Origin: Arthrobotrys musiformis | Lineage: Eukaryota; Ascomycota; Orbiliomycetes; Orbiliales; Orbiliaceae | Direction of reading: 5' to 3' | DNA length: 64,000 nt | Assembly: GCA_036971715.1 (NCBI GenBank) | Contig: JAVHJL010000005.1 | Location: forward strand, 2,108,001 to 2,172,000 | Part shown: piece by piece, positions 11,614 to 22,942 of the stretch | How positions within the stretch are numbered: the first letter of the stretch is position 1 | How the letters are laid out: every line of letters starts with the position of its first letter | Translations under genes and position numbers: made by a program | Notes under the pieces: model-generated | Seen by the model: only the letters and a program-made list of their open reading frames with translations | Told to the model about the DNA's origin: nothing | Database searches by the model: none

Positions 11614-13375
11614 ATGAAGTTCATCCCAACCCTCCTCGCCTGCTTCTCGCTGGCCGCGGCGACTATTCTCGAAAACGGCCAAGCTAGATTGAACCCATAC
11701 CCCGGACAAGCCGTCAAAATCCCCAACATCGCCGATAACGATCCGAAGTGGAAGACCTACCCGCCCGACGCCCACCAGATCGGTTATAAAGGCCGGTGGT
11801 GCAGCAAGTATGTATCGTGGTGGTCGTCGCCTGGTATAAACTTTCGATATGCGGGGGATGATGTCGCGATTACGTTTGGCGAACATACGTCGAATGGCGT
11901 TTTGCTCGCTTGGAGTAAGTGGTAATCCCGCTATAACATTTAGCGATATATACCCCGGACTATTAGAGCTATAGAGGTTCAAATTTTAGGCATATATTGC
12001 AGTAATATGCGACTTGGAACGCTAATGTGATGAATTTCTGGTCAGGGATTTCCGGCCAACCATGGAACTTCGCGAACGTAACTGCGAATGATACGTATCA
12101 GTTTATCAACAAGGATACCCCGGGACAAAAGACCGCCGTCGACGGCCAGCAAAACATCTTTGAATTCCGGTACCACTTTCAATCCGAGCCAATTACCCCT
12201 CAGTCATGGGAACCCGCAGTGAACCTGGCTAATAGGTGATACTTCATCGAACTAGTGTAACAAACTGGGCCCTCGGAGTGCAACTGAAGAGAGTCCACGT
12301 CACTAAGGGTACACGAATCTACGGTACCCCCGAGTACAAACGCAAGATCGAGATGATTGGCGACTCCTTAACCGCTGGTTATACTGCTACGTATGAGGGA
12401 CTTAGCAGTTTTGCCTGGGGCCTGTGCGAAGGCTTGGGAAATGTCGAGTTCACTTTTACCGCCTGTGTGTGATCCAGCCCCACGTTATAGTTCATATGCG
12501 ATGCTACGTAGAGGTGCTTGTGCTAATGGGTATTTCATAGATTCCGGAATCTGTCTCACCGACAAACTCTGCTGGGGAAATCCTCGTGGCCAATTGTACC
12601 AGTGGCTGCAGACCAGCGACACCGGCTACAGAGCCCAACAGATCTACGGAACAAACCCTGAGCCGTGGCCCTTTAATAAGCACCAGAAGGCTGACATTGT
12701 CGTAAGTCATGATCATATATTATAAAATTCCCGGAAATTTTGGAAGGCCGTCCGATTGGTTGCTAAAGAATCTCAATTGATAGGTTATCAACCTTGGAAC
12801 CAACGACTCGAACCAAGGAACGGAAACCGGCCGTGTGCCGGACGCAGAGTTCCAGGCGAATTATATCAAACTCATTGCTTCGATCCATGAGAAATACCCA
12901 CGTGCACAGGTTATCGCTATGCAGATTTGGCAAGGGTTCTACAGCTACGGTACACTTATTCGCCCTCGGAGAAAGAAAGGGGGGTGTGGATGGTAATTCG
13001 GCAGCTATGCTAACGTCTTGGGAACTATAGGAAACACCTACCTCCAAAACCTCGACGGCTACCAAGCCGGCATTCTCGCCGCCGTAGACTCCTTCAAGAA
13101 GAAGGACGGCAGCAACTTTGTTCACTACTTCAACACCACTGGTGTCCTCCAGCACAACGACATCAACCCCCTCTGGCACCCAACTGACACTGGACACATC
13201 AAGGTATATTCTTCAGCAATAATATTGTAATTCGTTCTTCAATATACTAAAACAGTCATAGGTTGCCGCCCATCTGATGCAGTTCATCAAACTGAAGTTC
13301 GGTTGGGAACTTGGAAACACCGGGAAGGAGGTATATTCTCATACCACCTACTGGAACGATTTGCCAGACTACTAA
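11614..13375 (+). CDS. Secreted SGNH esterase, carbohydrate esterase family 2-like
   Basis: Seven exons: 11614-11914, 12046-12169, 12256-12464, 12541-12701, 12784-12949, 13031-13203 and 13262-13375, giving 415 residues with all phases consistent. A signal peptide (about residues 1-17) is followed by an N-terminal beta-rich domain, as in CE2, then the SGNH domain. The nucleophile is Ser179 in MIGDSLTAGY. Further blocks are YSGICLTD with CWGNPRGQ, VINLGTNDSN and the C-terminal WHPTDTGH carrying the catalytic His. CE2 enzymes remove acetyl groups from xylan and glucomannan. The residue two before the catalytic His, often Asp in SGNH esterases, is Leu here. The third donor (GTGTGT at 12465) is non-ideal but gives the family-consistent AYSGICL junction. 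A role with the GH10 xylanase at 52 kb is plausible. Confidence 0.88.
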
Positions 13376-13629
13376 AAAAAAATATCCATTGGAAACTGGT
13401 TTACCCCCGTGGAGACGGTTTGGCTGTGGGGACTAATTCAGTCACCCATATATATATGTACTCTAACGCGGTTGCCCTTAGATCTATACCCTGTAAATAA
13501 CCGGAGTTTAGCACATGTAATATTATGTGCAGATGTTGAATGTAACATACCAACAAGCCACCACAGAAGTTTTTCCGTTGATAACATGTGCATGAAAACG
13601 TTCGTTTGCAAACAAAAATATTCAATTCG

Positions 13630-13647
13630 AAAAAAAAAAAAAAAAAA
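13630..13647. repeat. Poly(A) tract, 18 bases
   Basis: An uninterrupted run of 18 A residues preceded by TTCAATTCG. A second 18-base run lies at 14259-14276, preceded by CGAGTTC. The pair is discussed as a possible mark of retroposed sequence. Confidence 0.85.
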
Positions 13648-14258
13648 GGTATTATATAAGCGCTTTCGAAGGCCTGATCTCTACTATCGAGCTCGAATTA
13701 TCATAACTAGGCCATCCCAGTTCCGGGTTGGGAATTCTTTTTTTCTTCTCAAAGGAATCCCAGACCGCAGTCCGTATTTCGAGGGTTCTCCAGTTTCCCC
13801 AAATAGGCCAGCGAGTGGGACCACGAAAAATCTATTTTTGTGTTGGGAGCTGCAACTTCCAACAAGGCGGGTTAGGGAACCGTTTTGCAAAACGGGCAAC
13901 TTGAATATTGTGCAGCTGTTCACGATTACGAAGCCACCAGCGAAAAGATTGTTTACATTGGGAAGGAAGTCCCGAAGGAATAGCTCCAATGGCATCTCGA
14001 TCTCGCGGGGTCCGCCGAGAAGCCAAGCGAAGGAGAGCAGGTCGAATTTCATTAAACCTGGGTCGCATACGCGATGCTACCAAAGTCTCGTAATCACAGG
14101 TCAGCCTGTGGCACCAAAAAAACATAGTCTGGGGGTAAAAAAACAAAAAAACAAAAGAAGGATAGGAAACCATTCAGTTAGCCCTTTTTGACCACCCCCC
14201 AAAAAATCGTGGGCGTATTTTTGGAGAAGACGAGAGACTTTCCTTCTTGCTCGAGTTC

Positions 14259-14276
14259 AAAAAAAAAAAAAAAAAA
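14259..14276. repeat. Poly(A) tract, 18 bases
   Basis: The second uninterrupted run of 18 A residues, about 610 bp downstream of the first and in the same orientation. It is followed by TCCCCCACAGGGG, a small inverted repeat. Confidence 0.85.
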
Positions 14277-16085
14277 TCCCCCACAGGGGTAACGTTACTG
14301 TCCGAGTTCAGGGTACCACTAGGGTTCATTCTTTTTGAGCCCAAATCGAACCTTCTCCCGCTGCGGTTGGACATCAACGAGCCAGGCAGGCGAGCAGGAA
14401 AGGCCTCAGGAATGGGCTGTTCTGAATTGTTACATACTCCCCATTAGAGGGCTTTGGGCGAGCTCTGGCCGTTTTAGCGAAACGGTGTTACACTCACAAA
14501 CCGGTGCATGGACGTCTGGATAATCTGCTGATGATGAAGAAGATGGCGGTGGAGCTTTCCGACCGACTCCTTCCGACAAGTTGATATGTTTCAATTGATC
14601 CGACGCAGCAGGACAAACCTCCCCCCCTTCGAGACCCCCAAAAGATCATATGTCTACGACCATAGCGGTCTGGCCGATATGGCGGTAAAGACTAGGATCT
14701 TTGTGACAGAATGCGGCCAGAATGCATGGTATAGGGTCGCATTGAGCTAGAAAAGCTTGGTATTTTTAGTTTCGACTAGCTATCACGCTAACGGCAGGAA
14801 GTCTCCTAAGAAGCACCTCGAAAAAGAGCCCAATACTGCAGGATAGTGGTCCCGGGGTGTGTGAACCATTGCATCGTCATATCTCCCCGATAAATGAGAC
14901 ACGACCAAATATCAAAAGCGGACTGTGGATGGCATTAAGAGGGGAGAAAAAAAGCTTGAATCGACGCCTAGTATCACAATGCTATCGGTCCAACCTTCCG
15001 TCTCGATCGTACAAAGGGAGATTGTGAATGGCATGATAGTTGTCTAAAGATGAATTGAATGCTGCAATTAACAAGAGGTCCCCGGCCAAAGAAAGAATGT
15101 CCTCGACGAACATGACAAAGGAGACGGAATTACCAGCTCCCGCACTCACCCGGATCAGGTGAACGAGGAAATGGATTGCAGAAAGATTTAAAATTCCGCG
15201 CCCTGAGAAAATTCGCCCTAGAGGCTGGATAGTATTCCAGTCGAACCCAATGCAATGCACTAGTTAGTCAATTGCAATATTTTATCCTAATACACATGCG
15301 CATACTGTGTATGCACGGAAAAACGTTATAAGTCCGTGATGCCCTCTCGCCTTTTTTTTCGTTCCTCATGCAGGATAAACCTAACGGTCAACCTTCCTCG
15401 TCTCAGAATATAGAGTCATTCGATTTCACGCGGCTTCGGTTGTCCCTTTTGCAATTTACAGAAACTGTGCCATCGAGGTTGCAGCCTTACATCCCGCCGA
15501 AACCTCTCAGCCCCAGCGTCCGGCCGAATCCAGCCTTTAAAAGACCGGGATCAAGGAACTTTTGAGTTTGCAGTGACGAAGGTGGCCGACTTTTTATTTT
15601 TCATTGTAACAAAAAGCAGCCCCCAAACCCCCTGGAACTTTTCAAGAGATAACACCAATTGGCTAAACTTGGTGCGTTTTGGTCGAGAAGAGCAACCACC
15701 ACCAATTTGATTCTCGTCAAAAGTCCGGGCTTCGGCAAACCTCGATCGAGCCCCACCAAACAAAGCCCTTCTGGGATTAGTTCCAAAAAAATTGGTGGGA
15801 GAGTTCGGGTGCATCGTGACATTGGACATTAGTGCCCGCGGGGTGTTGGCCAAAAGTGTACAGTGCAAGAGCGGGTTCGAATATCCCATAAAACCAGTGC
15901 CACCTCGCCCTCACCTTTGGGAACAGGTTGTCGAACATTCCTTTTCAATCCTCACAGACACTATTTCTTTTCCCTTAAGGAGGACACTCCGAATCTATCT
16001 TCACTTCTTCTTCACCTCACATTCATTCGATCCTTGAGTTTTTTTTTATTTTTTATTTTTTCTTTCTTTTTATTTTATCTTGAAG

Positions 16086-16967
16086 ATGTTTTCTTTCAAC
16101 TCGGTGCTCTTTGTGCTCGTCAACACACTCCTTTACCTATCCCTGCCAGTCCAATCCTTCCCGCTCGCCCAAATATACAACGAAATCAAAGCCCACTCTT
16201 CTTCTGGCCCGAGAGTCTCCCACCTCAAAGTCAGAACGGCAGGACCGACCCACGCTGGTATCATCACACATCCACCAGCTCAATTGCAACAGGCAATTTT
16301 TGGAATCGAACGACCCGAGCCTGATCTTTTGCCAGAAAGGTATGTTCCGAAACTTTATCCTCCCTTATCTTTCGGAGATATATGCATAGTTGATATATAT
16401 CTTGATCTATATAACAATGCTATATCACAATGATATATTGTTCTATATATAAAATTTTTTACATGCACATATACTAATGGGTTATACTACAGCGGCCTCT
16501 ACACCCGTGGCGGACTCTCCAAAGCCACCCAGGAAGCCCTCGACAAGTTCCTCGCCTCCAACCAAAACCAGCCATCCATCTTCTACGGCCTCTCCATCGT
16601 CGGCCTCGGCCTGTACGACCAACCAAATGGCGTCTGGCAATTCAGACTTCGCGTCGACCTCGCCGTGACGACCCTCAAAGACGCAAAGGGCCATACCAAA
16701 CTCCCTCAGCTCACAGTTGCCTACACTCAACCTCACCCGACTGATGCGAATTCACTGGTCATGGGAGATTTGTTGGATATCTACGAATTGTCTGAGGAGG
16801 ATATCATGGAGACGATAACGACCGACGAACCTGCTGCTAGGCTTATGGCGTTTTTGAGCAGCAGAGTCAGCAGGATGGCTGGGTTCCAACATAAACATGT
16901 TGGCACCGAGGAGTTCGAGTTAACCCACCCCAGGACGACGGATGGAAAGGCCGTGGGGTATAACTAA
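16086..16967 (+). CDS. Secreted protein of unknown family
   Basis: Two exons, 16086-16339 (donor GTATGT) and 16493-16967, join in phase 2 to give 242 residues. The ATG at 16086 is the first in frame and follows a long C/T-rich leader. Residues 1 to about 26 are a signal peptide (hydrophobic core VLFVLVNTLLYLSL, cleavage near VQSFP). The mature chain has no cysteine cluster, no membrane segment and no catalytic motif I recognise. It has a conserved-looking core SGLYTRGGLSKATQEALDKF near the exon junction and a charged C-terminal half (EEDIMETITTDEP). It resembles a globular secreted protein of conventional composition. No function is assigned. Confidence 0.75.
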
Positions 16968-17983
16968 ACTATACCCTCCTCCCAAACAAAAGAAAAATAA
17001 AAGCCAACCAAAAAGAAACCAAAAAAAAGCCACATTCTCCCTCACGATCCTTCGGTTATGATTTATTTTGATATACCTCTTTCTTCGGCGTTTATTGGGC
17101 TGGAGGGATTTTCTTTCTCCTTATTTTATGCTTTGATACCATGTTGTTTCCTTTTTTTATCTATCTCACAACGTTAATCCGGGCACGGAACCGGATTTTT
17201 AGTGTCATTTTCGATGCTATATATCACTGCAAGGTCTCGGGAGCCGTTGGATGGAATATCTACCCATAGGCACGAGAAACTTGGGACAACGAACAGCTGC
17301 GACGTCTACTCCAGCGTTTTTCTCTTTGTATATTTATATCTCATGCAACTTTCCATAGTAGCATCTACAATACATATCCTTACCAAATTACCATCTCCTT
17401 CGCTATATATCCCTGTAGTCTATGTATATGAGTAATAAGAAGGGCTGCTGTATATACCACAAGTGCTATGCCAGGGCATCTAGAATGGCAGTAGTTAGAG
17501 GAATATGTCGATCTCGCAAATATGTAAATGGCCCGTTCTAAAGATACCCCCCTTCTATGAAAATTCTAGAATGTAGGAAATAAGAAAAAAGAACCCCTGT
17601 TCTATATACCTGAAGAGAATTCTAGAAAGGTTTCACAGAAAGTAAAGTTTCATAAGATTTGGTTTATAACCCCCACTATTCGCCATTGGGTAACAGCCTT
17701 CCCCGGGAAATCCTGCAATGATATCGATCGGAGAACAAGAAAAGAAAAGAAGAAAACCAAGAACACCAAGAAGTAGAGTAAGAAGAATAGGAAGAAGGAA
17801 GAATATAGAAAAGAAGTATCCACCAAACAAGCTGGCTAAAATAAATCGAGAATAAACACCTTCAATACACAGCTCCTCAGCCATAACACCGCCCCTGTCT
17901 TCCAAATTCCCCTTTGCCATACAATCGGGATTAAGGAACCGTTCCTTTCGTCAAAGCTTGCGATCGTACGTGTGTGTACGCGT
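16968..17983. other. Intergenic between convergent genes
   Basis: The 3' sides of the secreted-protein gene (+) and PKR1 (-) face each other. The sequence is AT-rich with A/T runs typical of fungal 3' UTRs. Nothing else is seen. Confidence 0.5.
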
Positions 17984-18442
17984 TTATTTTGACTTCCTCC
18001 CCTCGGTCTCATACCCATCCTCCTTCTCAACCTTCTCGAACCCATCATCCTCCTCTTCATCGTCATCGCCTTTCCTCCTCTCAACTTGTGCCTCCTCCCT
18101 AGCTGAAATTTCAACACCAGTGCTCCTCCCTCCATCTTCCTCCTCATCCTCCCGCCTCCTTTCCTCCTCCTCTTCTTCCAACTCCCGCTGGATAGTCCTA
18201 ATCCCCTCCGCCTGCTCCTCGACTTTCCTCAGAGCTTCAACCTCGCGAACGAACCAGTTGATACCACCCCAAACGCCAACACACATGATTGATAAGAAGA
18301 AGAAGTGAAAGGATCCGGTGAGGAAGAGCATAGCCAGGAGGGTGAGTTGAAGACAGGCGAACGAGACGTTCGTGGCGAGGAGGAGGGCCGGTGGGGCGCC
18401 CGGCGTGAAGATGGCGCGGAAGAGGTCTGATGGGTACGACAT
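17984..18442 (-). CDS. PKR1: V-ATPase assembly factor Pkr1
   Basis: A single exon encoding 152 residues, starting at an ATG (18440-18442). The N-terminus carries the Pkr1 signature (PF08636): FTPGAPPALLLATNVSFACL, then two hydrophobic helices (about residues 20-42 and 48-65) and GINWFVREVEAL. Pkr1 is an ER membrane protein that helps assemble the V0 sector of the vacuolar proton ATPase. The C-terminal half is a very acidic Glu/Asp/Arg-rich coiled or disordered tail ending KSK, compatible with a cytosolic tail. Its neighbour SDHAF3 is transcribed divergently, with 1.25 kb between the starts. Length suits the fungal family. Confidence 0.92.
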   Translation of the reverse strand: MSYPSDLFRAIFTPGAPPALLLATNVSFACLQLTLLAMLFLTGSFHFFFLSIMCVGVWGGINWFVREVEALRKVEEQAEGIRTIQRELEEEEEERRREDEEEDGGRSTGVEISAREEAQVERRKGDDDEEEDDGFEKVEKEDGYETEGRKSK

Positions 18443-19696
18443 CGCCTCCGTGTTTGCTCAGAGGAGCGGTATTTTTGTTTATTTCAGAGGGATATCGCCG
18501 TTTCGGCGGGTTTCTTTTTGTGAGTGATCGGTGGTTACGAAGGGGTTTTGGAATAGAGTTTCTTGCGTGGATTTTGGGGGGTTTGGTCGGTTGGTTGGTG
18601 GGGTTGTTTGTTTGTGTAGATAGCTACGGTGAAACGTGCGAACGAGCGGAGGAAACGAGGTAGGTACTTGGTAGATAAGGAAGATAGATAGACAACAGGG
18701 CGGAATGGGAGACTCCAAGGTGTATGGTAAACAGGCTGGAGATGCCGTTCAGCTCATAGCTAAATACCCCAGCGGCCAGGAGAGTCTGAAAGGGGGAGCT
18801 TGACGAGAAGAGCGAGAGAGGAAGGAGAGAGGGAGAGCGGAAAAGGGTCAAGTGGAGGCGAGATATTAGGTAGTTGGGTAGGCAGAGCTTAGCTGTGCTG
18901 AGCTGGGAATAGCTGTGTGCTGTCTCTGCTTCTGCGTGCTGCGTGCTGCTGCTTGTTGCTGCTGGTTACTGGTTACTGGGCTGCCGAGTGACGTTTGAGT
19001 TGTTTACCTAATGAACGGGGTGGTTCCCCTGCAGCTGGGCCAACTGCACCCTTTTTGGATCAACTTGAGTGCCCCGCTTTGGAGCGTTGACAGGTGTGAC
19101 AAGTGCTTGGGGAAGTCACCAGACCGTCCGATGGGATACTGTGATCCATCTATATATACTTTATCCCTCAGAACTATATACTGTGTATAATGGCAGACGG
19201 GTGCGGGAGCCGATGGGGATGCTGGTATATGGACCACGTGCGGCCTCAGATCTGATATCGTATTACATTCGCGGTGCGGAGTCATGATCATGCTGCGGAT
19301 TACGTCTGCTCCCGCTTCGGCCCTCCTCTGGCCAGATCTCTCATATATCATATAGGTACTATCCAAGAATACACAGTATCATCTAATATAATATCATGAT
19401 TCGGAATCGACGAGCTTGGCGTCTCTGAACCAAGCAGTGTTCGATATCGATTCATGTACCAAGTTTCGTTTCGGCTGGGCGGGGATTTGGCACATGGGAA
19501 AAGGTTAACGAACGACCGCACCCATGTCAGCTTAACCCTCGATTTAATCCCAATTCCTTGATAGGCCGATTCTATCGGCTCAAAATCGTGAAGTCAAAAA
19601 AAATTAAAATAAAAAAATTCAATTCAATTCCGAATAACTATAATAACATCGAAGACAATACCCACAATTATAGAATTCCTGAATATAATAGAAACA
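18443..19696. other. Divergent upstream region of PKR1 and SDHAF3
   Basis: No gene is seen. It contains G/T- and C/T-biased patches and the run TGCTGCGTGCTGCTGCTTGT near 18935-18957. There is an A-rich leader (19596-19620) before the SDHAF3 start. Confidence 0.45.
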
Positions 19697-20244
19697 ATGC
19701 GGTTAACAGCTCGCCTCTTCTCGACTCCCGTCACCCCGCAGAATCTGCTCTCGAAGAATACCCTCGCCCTCCTACCCCCGATCCCGCTCTACCGTCGCAT
19801 CCTACGCGCCCACAGACACCTCCCCACCGAACAACGGGCGCTGGGCGATCACTACGTCCGCGACGAGTGGAGAAAACACAAAGATGTCGAGAATCCGGTG
19901 CATATCGTACGTAACCCACCCGCCCCAATCTGTCTCGGAATCGGTAACAAACGCTAATATCGGAGTCATAAACATTATCGGGCGATGAGGACAGATTGCA
20001 TTCTTGACTGAATGGCAGCTGTACGCCCAGCATCTTGAGGGAGATACGTGGAGGGATGCGAAGCTGGATATGTCCAAGTTGGATAAGATGAGTGGTAAAT
20101 GCGTCTATGGCCCTTTTCTCCGGCAAACTGTCCTCATCGAGGGGTAAAGGTGCTAATTGAGTGATTGTTCCAGACGACCAAATCGGCCAGCTGTACGAAT
20201 TGATGAAGAAGGCTAAGAACGAGGATGACGAGTCGTCGTCGTAG
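19697..20244 (+). CDS. SDH7: Succinate dehydrogenase assembly factor 3 (SDHAF3/Acn9)
   Basis: Three exons, 19697-19906, 19995-20094 and 20174-20244, give 126 residues in phases 0 and 1. The N-terminus (MRLTARLFSTPV) looks like a mitochondrial targeting peptide. The core has the LYR signature in PPIPLYRRILRAHRHLP, then LGDHYVRDEWRKHKDVENP, FLTEWQLYAQHLEG and a C-terminal DDQIGQLYELMKKAKN. This is the SDHAF3/Acn9 family of matrix LYR proteins, which support maturation of the iron-sulfur subunit of complex II. The first junction (HI then IAFLTEW) matches the family. The protein ends in a short Asp/Glu/Ser tail. The call is firm. The yeast name SDH7 is used as the symbol. Confidence 0.92.
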
Positions 20245-20672
20245 ACACACGTACGCATTGACGGGAAGAGCACATGTATACAGTATCATTGGAGACCGCG
20301 AGCATTGTTGTATATACCTACGTATTGGCGTTCACGGTGGAAAAAAAAAGTGCTTATAGAAATCGAACCGATGGGGATGAAGTTTATGATTTGCATCTTG
20401 TTATACAATGGCGAACGAATAAAGAAAAATGCAGCAGAAGAAGGAAAAAAAGATCTATCCCACTTTTCGGTACTGTGTCATAATAGCTGCAAAGCATAGA
20501 ACACCACCTCACCTGTTTCTCGATCCCACTAGCTTATATGGTTTATCCGCCCCTTACAGGGGACGGATTCTATTGCCTTTCGCCCTCCCACGAGTCTTCA
20601 TGGGTGCCTCAAAGAAGCTTCGCACCCGTAACTCGAATCACCTCCCACCAAAACCTCCCCAAAGTGACGAAT
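20245..20672. other. Convergent 3' region between SDHAF3 and Sm-D1
   Basis: This holds the 3' untranslated parts of two converging genes. It contains A-rich runs near 20340-20350 and 20440-20450. No further feature is recognised. Confidence 0.5.
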
Positions 20673-21218
20673 TTAACGTCTTCCACCCCGTCCCCTACCA
20701 CCACCACCACGGTCTCCTCCCCTACCACGTCCCCGACCCCGTCCTCGTCCGCCGCCACGATCACCACCCTTATCACCCTCCTTCCTAGCCTTATTCTTCG
20801 CCTTAACACTATCATCAATCAAAAGCGTATCCAACGGTAACGAATCCGGCAAGATGAAGTAACGAATCGTGCTACCCCGGATATTAATCGTATCCAACGT
20901 CTGCGGCTCGCGGTTTCGAACCGTCATTCGCACGGTACGGAGGGAGGTATTCATCGTCGGGGTTACAGTAGTTATTGTGCCGTGGATTATCGTGCCTAAA
21001 ACATAATACCGGTTAGCAACCGGCCTACCCTCAATGTGTGGTCGTGTGGGCGGAGTTACCATTCTTCAGTTCGACGGTAACCGTCTCATTCGCGCATTTC
21101 ATGAGGAATCTGGAGTTATACCACGGGTTAGCACATATCACCGGGGGAGACGTGGGATAGAGATCGCCTGGGCTCGTGATTGGGGAGGCGGAGGGATAGC
21201 TCACCTGACCAACTTCAT
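20673..21218 (-). CDS. SMD1: Small nuclear ribonucleoprotein Sm-D1
   Basis: Three exons, 21218-21205 (14 nt), 21109-21060 (50 nt) and 20995-20673, give 128 residues. The start [20 protein letters not shown] crosses the first intron, which splits the arginine codon. The second junction yields NGTIIHG, exactly as in Sm-D1. The Sm fold is complete: Sm1 with [18 protein letters not shown] and Sm2 with [20 protein letters not shown]. The tail is the expected Arg-Gly-rich segment that is symmetrically dimethylated in orthologues. Sm-D1 is a core subunit of the heptameric Sm ring on U1, U2, U4 and U5 snRNAs. Two introns interrupt the first 22 codons. Confidence 0.96.
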
Positions 21219-22609
21219 CGTGACGGGATGATAAACGATCGGAGGTGTCCGATGCGTGTAATATGATAAAGAGAGTAACCAATGGGTTCTGGCGACGTGA
21301 TAGAGAAGGTTCCCTTCGCCTTTGGAGGGTTTGTAGATGGGGGGGCTGTGGGCTTTATGGCGCCTGTGTATACCGGGGAGGTTTGATGGTTGGTTGCTTA
21401 GCTGGTGTGTGACTGGGAAACTTTTCGCGCGTCTGTTTCTCGCTTTGCCAGCTTTGAGCATTCGCGCCAGTCCCTTTCCGGTAATCTTCTTGCACCGTAT
21501 CGGGGAATTTAGTATTTTATTTCTATTACCTCTTTTAGTAATATTTGACGGCAGGGGTCGGAAATGCAACAGCAACGCGAGATCCCGCAACACAGGTGCG
21601 GAGCGATCAGGTTCCTTGGTCTCGTAAACTGGACCACATGAAGTCAAGGGCAGAATTCCTTCGATTCCTTTTCCTTTTCTCCTCCTCTCCCCCTTCTCGA
21701 AGCAACCTCCAACCTTTAACGCTCTATTGCTGAAAGGACTAGAAGCACAAGTCTGTTTTTTTTTAGTTAAATTATAAAAGACCAACCAACCTGGCATTAG
21801 CCTCGTCGCCATCGTCGGCCAAAATGGGGATATGAAAGCTGAGATGGCGGAAAACGCTCGACTATTACTAGATAAATCAATCATGGTGATGGATTACAAG
21901 ATTCAAGTTTGGCCTAGTCTACGTAAAGAATGCGGGGCTGCGTTAACAATCGTAGCTGTATCCAACAACCTGTACATCTTGACAATCTCCTACCCAGATC
22001 TGGAAGTATTTTGACCTGACGGTGTAATGAATGTCCCTGTTGCGGTATATGGACACAGTAGCATTTGGTTTACGAGATAAGGTATATGTTACCTGCAAAT
22101 GCATTCCTTAGATTATTCTACATTCTTTCGCTATTAAAGTTCATTTTATGCCTACAATGTGTATCACGCTGCTCGCACAAACAGAGAGTCTACAACCCAA
22201 CATGGGCGCCTGTGGGAGGTAAGGTACGGGACCAGACCCAACCCTGATTTTTTTCAATTACACGATAAATTTTGTCAGATATCCAACCCAAACAGAGTGT
22301 GACTTGCATGGCATAGTTCTCGAGTATACGTATACAGGGCGATTCCGCTTTGAGGTTGTCTACCCCCTTAAAAAAAGAGAGGGAGAGAGGGAGAAGAAAA
22401 AACTAAATCCATCCGACAAAATTTCACGCAACGTCCTTATGCACAAGCCAAACCGACAAACTACCAATAGCCAAGGAAATTGAAACGGCCGGGGAGAATA
22501 ACAGAATGCAATGGTTACAACACTCATAATTGTCTCCCATCAAGCCGCATGTCTGAAAACTTTTCCTAGGACACCCTTAATGGCCTTTTTGTAAGAGGCA
22601 GTAATAGAA
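21219..22609. other. Intergenic, upstream of Sm-D1
   Basis: The minus strand has a stop-free run of about 220 codons (21884-21219) in frame with the Sm-D1 start codon. It is read as promoter and leader because Sm-D1 is full length without it. A GA-rich run lies at 22371-22400. No gene is supportable. Confidence 0.4.
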
Positions 22610-22942
22610 CTACGGGCATCCCGGTCTCATCGGAATACACGCCATCAAAGTTCCCGTATTATCGATGCAGCCACGACTAAGAGGACCAGCATGTGTCCGG
22701 CAGGTGGTATCTGCGTTTGTCATAGCGGTGTTCAGGTTAGAGCCCGGCGGCGGTGGGGGCGGTGGCACGGCTGTTGGCTGACGGATAATGACCGGGAAGT
22801 AGGCTAGAGTGGTGTAGCCGTCGTTGTTGGTTCTTCCCTTATTGAAGAGGACGCTGCCCAAGGGTTTGAATGTGAGCCAGGCGGTGGCCTCGCCGCTTAG
22901 TGCTGCGATAGCAGCGACGGTAAGGAGGGACTTGATTTGCAT
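22610..22942 (-). CDS. Small secreted protein, four cysteines
   Basis: A single exon with its ATG at 22940-22942, giving 110 residues. An in-frame alternative start lies upstream, but this ATG begins a clean signal peptide (MQIKSLLTVAAIAALSGEATA). The mature part has a short aromatic block (WLTFKPLGSVLFNKGRTNND), a run of Pro residues (about residues 61-67) and a C-terminal region with four cysteines (TCRTHAG, GCID, ACIPM, GCP), enough for two disulfides. It stands alone, divergent from the adhesin 2.1 kb away. I do not recognise the family. Small size, signal peptide and cysteines are typical of secreted effector-like or cell-wall peptides, but that is only a description. Confidence 0.65.
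   Translation of the reverse strand: MQIKSLLTVAAIAALSGEATAWLTFKPLGSVLFNKGRTNNDGYTTLAYFPVIIRQPTAVPPPPPPPGSNLNTAMTNADTTCRTHAGPLSRGCIDNTGTLMACIPMRPGCP

Larger units (their letters stand above)
13376..16085. other. Gene-free stretch with long A tracts and overlapping open frames
   Basis: No gene is supportable. Between about 13650 and 14190 several frames on both strands are open for 110-260 codons, which is unusual, but there is no recognisable product. Two 18-base A tracts (listed separately) bracket this part. A pyrimidine-rich leader (16036-16079) precedes the next gene. Confidence 0.45.

Noticed and set aside
13409..14191. Plus-strand open frame of 260 codons after the esterase gene
   Set aside because: It begins in the 3' region of the esterase, runs through an 18-base A tract and has no recognisable domain; other frames there are open too.
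15855..15885. GGGTTCGAATATCCC resembling a tRNA T-arm
   Set aside because: No box A upstream and no pairing acceptor stem.
21219..21884. Stop-free minus-strand run of about 220 codons in frame with the Sm-D1 start
   Set aside because: Sm-D1 is complete from its own Met, and the upstream residues look compositionally random with no domain. Read as leader and promoter, though its length is uncommon for chance.
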